From the NCBI RefSeq assembly GCF_964340395.1, contig NC_135554.1:6962975-7026974 (forward strand): DNA of 64,000 nt. The letters are read 5' to 3'. The DNA is from Glandiceps talaboti. Taxonomy: Eukaryota; Hemichordata; Enteropneusta; Spengelidae. The position numbers were made by a program, and so were the translations under genes. The stretch's first letter is position 1. Each line of letters starts with the position of its first letter. Positions 57,937 through 64,000 of the stretch are shown here, piece after piece. The notes under the pieces were generated by a model, which had not been told where the DNA came from, searched no databases, and was given only the letters and a program-made list of their open reading frames with translations.

Positions 57937-57982
57937 AGCTGTAACTCAGAGTTTCACGCTTGAATGTGATCTTCAGACGACT
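57937..57982 (-). ncRNA. Degenerate hammerhead ribozyme motif of Penelope-like copy 2
   Basis: The minus strand keeps CTGAAGA, GAAA, the short helix III (ACTC-T-GAGT) and the T before the cleavage site. Stem I has decayed to AGTCGT/ACAGCT with one mismatch and one G-T pair, and stem II is weak. It occupies the same place relative to its ORF as the motif at 56263-56305. Confidence 0.55.
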
Positions 57983-59169
57983 AACTGAAATTCAAGTGAT
58001 AGAATTCGAACTCGCAAAAGAACTGGTACCCAGATGTGATGCACGTTGTCTTGAGGAGTGACATGGTAGAATGATAGAATGTATTTGTCTTCATGGTGGC
58101 AATTTGAAATCAGTTCTAATCGTTTATTGAGGAGCCCCAATTTGTTCGCACTTATGATAAACATCTTCTCCGTAAGACACAGGTTGCACCTTTTTGTTGC
58201 GTTAGAGTAGGCGGCTGCATGGGCAACTATAGCTCAGTTGATGGAATACTGGTGGCCCGACTCCTTTATTTTCCAGACACACTTTGAAAGTTCTGCACAA
58301 TTTCCATATTTGTTATTGGCGAAAGAACACTTGTGGTTGCCGTAACGCGTTTTGAAGCTGTTTTCTGTTGAGCCAATGTAAGATTTGGTATCTCTGTTGT
58401 TTATTTTGACCTAGCTGGCGCTGTAGACGATATTGTCTGATTGGCATTTCCCATCAAGCGGGCAAGTTGATTTATCACGACAGTTGCATGTCCCTATGGG
58501 AGCTTCGTTTCCGCGTTTAAGGATCATATTATTGTGAGCTTAGATGATGGAAGCCATGTTATTCGTACAACTGTAGCTCACTTTCACGTTCCCCTTGTTG
58601 AAAATTTTATGTAACTTGTGCTCCTTAGGGAAGTGACGCCCAAGAAGTTGGAGGAAAATTCTCCCGACGTTATTGCTTACGTTTTGACTGTATGGAGGAT
58701 TAAACCAGATGACATTACGTTTCCTATTGCTCCGTCTCTTGATGGTGTCAATTCCATCTGTGTAAGCAAGGTTGTCTTTATAGCCACTTGCTTTGAGTGC
58801 GTCATCATAAAGGGGTGCTGCCTGGTTGAAAACATTCTGATTACATGAGATGTCACACATTCTTCTATTTATGGCTGCTGGGAGATGCTTGATGATAACC
58901 GGTGGGTGATTTGACTGTGAGTTGATGCACACTGGGTTGTCATTTGGTTTTCTGTATGGGTAATATTTCCCACTGGAAAGGTGTAATACGATATCGAGGT
59001 AATTTACAATTTTCAGGTTAACTCCGATGGTTATTTTCAGACCGATGTCATTGAGATCTTTGTGATGTTTTTCTTTATCTGTTCTGCCTTGTTACCTGAT
59101 ATTTTGTGGAAAATAGCTAAACCGTCATCCCTGTATAGACCTACATGGTCTTTAGAGTACTGCAATGCA
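57983..59169 (-). pseudogene. Penelope-like retroelement copy 2, degenerate
   Basis: Homologous to copy 1 across its length but broken by stops and frameshifts. Recognisable blocks are GLYRDDGLAIF (about 59135-59100), the SNHPPVIIKHL block (58932-58540), IWFNPPYSQNV, HKIFNKGNVKVSYSC, and the Cys-cluster and endonuclease remnants to about 58090. It keeps YRDD where copy 1 has YRDN. It is truncated further into the RT than copy 1. Confidence 0.85.
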
Positions 59170-61064
59170 ATAGCAATATATATAATATATTTGTTTCACT
59201 TTTAGTAACTGAATTTAAAATGATTTGTAAAATGCATCTGATTGTCAAAGATGCTCTCTTCTGCTTACACCAGGGTTTCACACACTACCCTACTACCAAC
59301 AAGCTATAATTTACATTACTTGTAAGATAAGTGGTGTTGTTCAGCCCTATCACTGGCTTCTTAACCAGGACTATGAGTGCTGACTGTATCTTACAGACTA
59401 TTAGAAACTGTACAGTGGACACATTAAAGTGGTTGCATCTCATTTTTGTCATATCTGGGAAGCAATACCCGCCCTTGCGTGGAGCCCCAGGCGTTCACCT
59501 TTTCTTTTCCCTTGCAAGAGCACCCTCAACATACCAAAATAACATTATTTTCTCTATTTACATTGTAACTTAATTCCTAACTTAGTTTTTAATGCCTCGC
59601 TTTTGTATTAATTATATTACATTTCTTGTTGACTAAAGCACTACTACTACTAGCCTAAACTGAGCACTAATGAACCTGTTAATGACCTCTTAACAATTCA
59701 AACTGCATTAGGATTGATGCTTATTGATGACTTAGAATGAAGCAAAATGTTACTTTGTTACCTTTACCAATTTTCATTGCATATGATGCATTCGAAATTT
59801 CAGTATTGTATCTACTGTGGTGACGACACAACAACGAAAGTGGCACCACCTCTTGCAATTGTCATTGTCACACTGTACCCAATCATCATCTGGTCCCAGG
59901 CAGAAAGGTATATCACAGGTTGTGTGTTTTGTATTGTTGTATGCCTTAGCCCTTGTAAGTAATCTTGTTTTAATGTACTGGCGATACCAATTGACATTGT
60001 GTTGTCCGACATTGTTGGGCTGAACTCCAGACAACAATGGTTCAGCATTCTGTGAAAAAAGTACTTATTCTTTATGTAATTAAAATAAACCAACTGTTGC
60101 TTCAATTAGACCTATCATGATTATTCATATATATATAATATTTTTGTTTCACTTAAAGTAAACGGATTTGTTAAATGCATCAGATTGTCAAAGATGATCT
60201 CTTCTATTTACACCAGGGGGTTCACACTACACATACTAAGTTTATTTTATTTATCAACAAGCTATAATTTACATTACTTGGTCATGCTCAAATACATTTT
60301 CTCTTGGAACATAGACTGTAAGGTAGGTCATGTTGTTCAGCCCTATCAGGCTTCTTAACCTGGACTGTGAGTGCTGGCATAAATGTATGTATCTTACAGA
60401 CTATTAGAAACTGTAAAATGGACAGGCATCTTAAAGTTTGTGTCATATCTGGGAAGCAATTCCCGCCCTTGCATGGCGCCCCAGGTGTTCACCAGGTCTT
60501 TTCCCTTCCGAGAGCACTCTCAACATACCAAAAAAACATTATTTTCTCTCTTTATATTTTCACTTAATTCTTAACTTAATTTTTAATGCCTCGCTTTTGT
60601 ATTAATTATATTACATTTCTTGTTGACTAAAGCACTACTACTGTTAATGACCTGTTAATGACCTCTTAACAATTCAAACTGCATAAGGATTGATGCTTAT
60701 TGATGACTTAGAATGAAGCAAAATGTTACTTTGTTACCAATTTTCATTGCATATGATGCATTCAAAATTTCAGTGTTGTATCTATTGCAATTGTTATTGT
60801 CACACTGTACCCAATCATCATCTGGTCCCAGGCAGAAAGGTATATCACAGGTTGTGTGTTTTGAATTGTTGTATGCCTTAGCCCTTGTAAGTAATCTTTC
60901 TTTAATATACTGGCGATACCAATTAACATTGTGTTGTCCGACATTGTTGGGCTGAACTCCAGACAACAATGGTTCAGCATTCTGTGAAAAAAGTACTTAT
61001 TCTTTATGTAATTAAAATAAACCAACTGTTGCTTCAATTAGACCTATCATGATTATTCATATTA
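59170..61064. repeat. Tandem segmental duplication, two units of about 930 bp
   Basis: Units at about 59170-60117 and 60125-61064 share, in order, GCATC.GATTGTCAAAGATG, CTTACAGACTATTAGAAACT, TGTCATATCTGGGAAGCAA, CTCGCTTTTGTATTAATTAT, TTGATGCTTATTGATGACTT, and a PHD-finger-like exon on the minus strand. Both begin beside short TA-rich tracts. The units differ by small indels. Confidence 0.9.
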
Positions 61065-61569
61065 CAATGAAGATGGTTGCAGCTAGAGAACGTCACAAAA
61101 AAACGAAAGAGAAGTCTTGGGTTATTCAAAGATCTAGCTGGTCAGAATTGGCGGAAGTCGATGTTAGTGAATGCCATCAGTGCCATATATACACGCATCA
61201 ATATTTGAATTAGAAGAGGTGATGTCGATGAACGCAAAAAAGAGAGACCAACTGTGGGGTATCTGTGTTGCTGCTTGCGTTGTAATCAACATCTTTGGAA
61301 TGATGACGTCGCATGCTTGATTTCCTGTGCCAATTACAAATTAATACCAGAACCGATATAAAGTCTCCCGTTACCTGACAATTGGGAAGATTTAACACCA
61401 CACATGCAACAGAGAAGTTCTGGGGTTGGAAAGGAAAGGATACTGACTCCTCTTTAAACCTAGATAGATTGCGTTCCATCTTACTGGTGATTTCATTTAC
61501 TTCCTCTTCCGATAGATCCACGAACTGAACGGTTGCATTGGGTAGCACATCTTTTTCACTTGTTGCCAT
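59774..61569 (-). CDS. Candidate gene with duplicated PHD-finger-like exons
   Basis: Exon 1 (61569-61375) starts MATSEKDVLPNATVQF in good context (AAAATGG), is acidic and helical-looking (SEEEVNEITSKMERN), and ends at CAG|GTAACG in phase 0. An ATG five codons upstream (61584) is also in frame. Either downstream exon joins in frame after CACAG: the near copy from 60981 or the far copy from 60049, both beginning NAEPLLSGVQPNNVG. The far copy encodes CDIPFCLGPDDDWVQCDN then CKRWCHFRC, a PHD-type zinc-binding pattern. The near copy has lost about 40 bp covering WCHFRC. The 3' end of the gene is not clear, and the listed end is only the ORF limit. It may be transposon-derived. Function unknown. 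Confidence 0.45.
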
Positions 61570-61584
61570 TTTGTTAAGGGACAT

Positions 61585-63596
61585 AAAGGCATTTTCAAAA
61601 CTGGTATTGCCATTTTCGATACTGGTATAGTGGACAAGCTGAGCTGAATTTTCATCTATGAAAAAGAAAATACGATGTATTATTTACATTGCTACAACAA
61701 AATAGAATAAGACATCCAGCTGACAAACATGGACCATGATGATATGCCTAAGATATTTGCCAGCATAACTGTAAGTGAACACGAAATATATTCTCACATG
61801 AACCTGAAACGATGCTACTATGGCAGTCACAAAGAGAGCATGTTATAAAACGGTAATACTTTGCAGTATCAAGATTTTCAATTCTTTATTTATTTTCGTG
61901 ACATATTGCCTTTCTATCAGACTACTTCTAAAAATGTTTACAAACGTTTTATGGTTCGTTCAATATAGATTCTGGCTGTCTTGTTCTTGTTTTTGTAATT
62001 GTATTTGTATGCTTTATATGTTTTATGGAATATCTTGATGGCCTGAAATAAAGAAATAATAATAATGATAATAATTACATGTATATCACAACACGACACA
62101 AGAACACTGAACAGACCACGTTATTTATTAATATCGCCTACGTATGCCTTTGCATATGGTACATGATCGTGCAACTCGAACAGTTTCCAGTGCTTCCGTG
62201 AGATGAGGTCTTTGCATTGTCGACACCAGTTTATTAATTTGCTGTTCTAGATTGGTCATCTTGCTGACGAGAGAATCCAACACCTCTACTCTTTCGCTTG
62301 AATTAGTAGGTAGATCTCTACTGCGTCTGTGTAAATTATAATTCTATTCCTGGGGGAAGCTGACGTGTTCGGTTTGTGGGAAATGTGTGGGCAGAGTACA
62401 GTCGATGAATGCCATAACTTGTTCGTTCGTTCGTTTGTTTGTTTGTTTGTTTGTTTGTTTGTGTGTGTGTGTGTTTGTGTGTGTTTGCCCCTGTATCTGC
62501 TTTCAATCACTGTCACTAATATAAGTATTCTTTCCTTTCATCTGTCTGAGAATATATGTATTTGCCAAAACGAAACATTTTATGAATATACTTGATTCAT
62601 TATCGAATTTATTATTATTTTGTCATTCATTGATAATATCATTGATTGATGAATGAATGAATGAATGAATGAATGAGTGAATGAATGGGTGCATGGATGA
62701 TTCTTTGATAGATTGTAAATTCTTGCATTTTGTTTGTTTGGCCTGCTTGAGAGGTATTGTTAGTGTGCAGTTTGAGTCACACACAAAATTTTTCTAGTTT
62801 GAGGCCTCCAGAAATCCGATCCTAGAAGAATATATAAAATGCAAAATGTTCTGAAGTAAACTTTCTTGAATATACAAGAATAGGATATTCAGTTCATCAA
62901 AAAGGAATGTATAAAGTGAGGTTCCTTCAGCAAATACAGTCAGCAGACATGCGTATCATGCGAGACCAAATTGTAAAACATCTAATCTACGAACTGTTTT
63001 ACAATCTCGAAGCACAAAATACAACTTCAAAAACGCTATTTATTTGTATTGTCGTAATAGCTAGGGAAGTGGTAAATGTTACTTTAGGAAATTTAACTTA
63101 TCGACAGGCTGTCAACCACAAATACAAATTTATATGTTAATGCTATGATCATGATATGACCATGATTGACAACTCAATTTGCCAATCATGATAGATCATA
63201 GTCATTTTTCATGACGAAATCATGTTTGATCATATTTTGACAGCAATGAAAACAATCAATTTTTGAGTGAAATCTGAGTGTATAGTTCACGACCGCAAAA
63301 CCTTCAGAGAAGACCCAATTGTTAAGCCAGTCTCCTAAAAATGCATTTGATTTTGGGGTGCACAAATTTTCCCGTGGAAAAGTAGATGATCACTCTGGAA
63401 ATCCTCTGCATCCCCATAAGTTTAAAATGTACATTCCCTTAATATAGCTACCAACGTTATATCTAATTTGAAGGAGTCATTACCAGCAAGAATGGTATAT
63501 TGTGTAACTGCATGCAGCACTGCTGCTGAAAAAGCATATCTGGGATCATGTTTCAGTAACTTCACAGAGGGGAAAGACGCAAACGTCATGCTTCAC
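61585..63596. other. Gene-free stretch with simple repeats
   Basis: (GTTT)n/(GT)n at about 62425-62487 and (GAAT)n at about 62652-62690. Near 63145-63235 several ATGATCATG-type palindromic words cluster. No exon supported. Confidence 0.45.
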
Positions 63597-63787
63597 CTTG
63601 CGTTCCAGCCCCATCGTGCATTTCTTGTCCTTTCGAATCAATGATGACAATGGGCTCTTCAATGTCCAGTTGTTCTTGGACTAGGTCAAATATACTATCG
63701 ACGTTAGCATCGTTATCGCTTATTCCGAGATATATTGTTTGTAAACGGTGTAGAGTACTTCCCGTTACTTCAACTAGTTGTACACTC
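63597..63787 (-). CDS. Candidate internal exon of an unidentified gene
   Basis: A 191-nt stretch open on the minus strand between a strong acceptor (CTGCTTTCAG) and a donor (CAAG|GTGAAG). It encodes SVQLVEVTGSTLHRLQTIYL, then GISDNDANVDSIFDLVQEQL and EEPIVIIDSKGQEMHDGAGTQ. The mixed charge pattern looks like folded protein. It resembles the N-terminal part of invertebrate G2/M-phase-specific E3 ligase-like proteins, but I hold that loosely. It could be an upstream exon of the PHD-type gene on the same strand. Confidence 0.4.
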
Positions 63788-64000
63788 CTGAAAGCAGTGT
63801 ATGATCGCATTAAAACAAATGTAAGTCTCGTCATTAAACCATTTTGCATAGATATAATATATGCACTCGGAGAAAGTCACACTGTATCCGTAAGCAGCGC
63901 TTAATAACCTGACTTATGTAGTAGATATGAAGATTGAACACATATAATTTGTCAGAAATAACAAACATTTTTCGATTGATAACCTATATGTAACTTTTAA

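Noticed and set aside
57588-57944. Plus-strand ORFs opposite the Penelope-like copy (also 56565-57401)
   Set aside because: Antisense shadows of the retroelement frame.

Overview
The window is metazoan nuclear DNA. It is AT-rich, with split genes using GT-AG introns, dense microsatellites and many decayed mobile elements. The gene families and the transposon mix (Penelope-like, Mutator-like, P/THAP9-like, fold-back elements) fit a marine invertebrate. I cannot place it in a phylum from sequence alone.

Three genes are complete and one is partial. From the left edge to 4645 (+) lies the 3' part of an alpha-arrestin (ARRDC-type) gene. RPF1, a Brix-domain ribosome biogenesis factor, runs on the minus strand (17626 to 11859, nine exons, 317 aa). 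LEPROT, a Vps55-family endosomal membrane protein, also runs on the minus strand (30121 to 22100). VCP/p97 runs on the plus strand (30689 to 40876, fifteen exons, 809 aa). LEPROT and VCP start 567 bp apart in divergent orientation and probably share a promoter. All three complete models close in frame across every junction, and their lengths match the animal families.

The LEPROT model needs one unusual step. Family-length protein with only canonical splice sites requires a single-nucleotide exon (a G at 25169) between exon 1 and the next coding exon. A strong pyrimidine tract and an AG-free zone of more than 100 nt precede that site. This is the most unusual signal in the window.

From about 41 to 48 kb there are repeats and no convincing gene. 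From 48.5 to 59.2 kb is a transposon graveyard on the minus strand: an unidentified decayed ORF, a Mutator-like transposase pseudogene, a P-element/THAP9-like transposase fragment, and two head-to-tail Penelope-like elements. Each Penelope-like copy is followed by a hammerhead ribozyme motif and a (TA)n tract. From 59.2 to 61.6 kb a tandemly duplicated segment carries two copies of a PHD-finger-like exon that splices in frame from a plausible first exon. One copy is broken.

The intergenic and intronic DNA holds at least eight palindromic (fold-back) elements of 90-550 bp in several families. Two of those families have two recognisable copies in the window.
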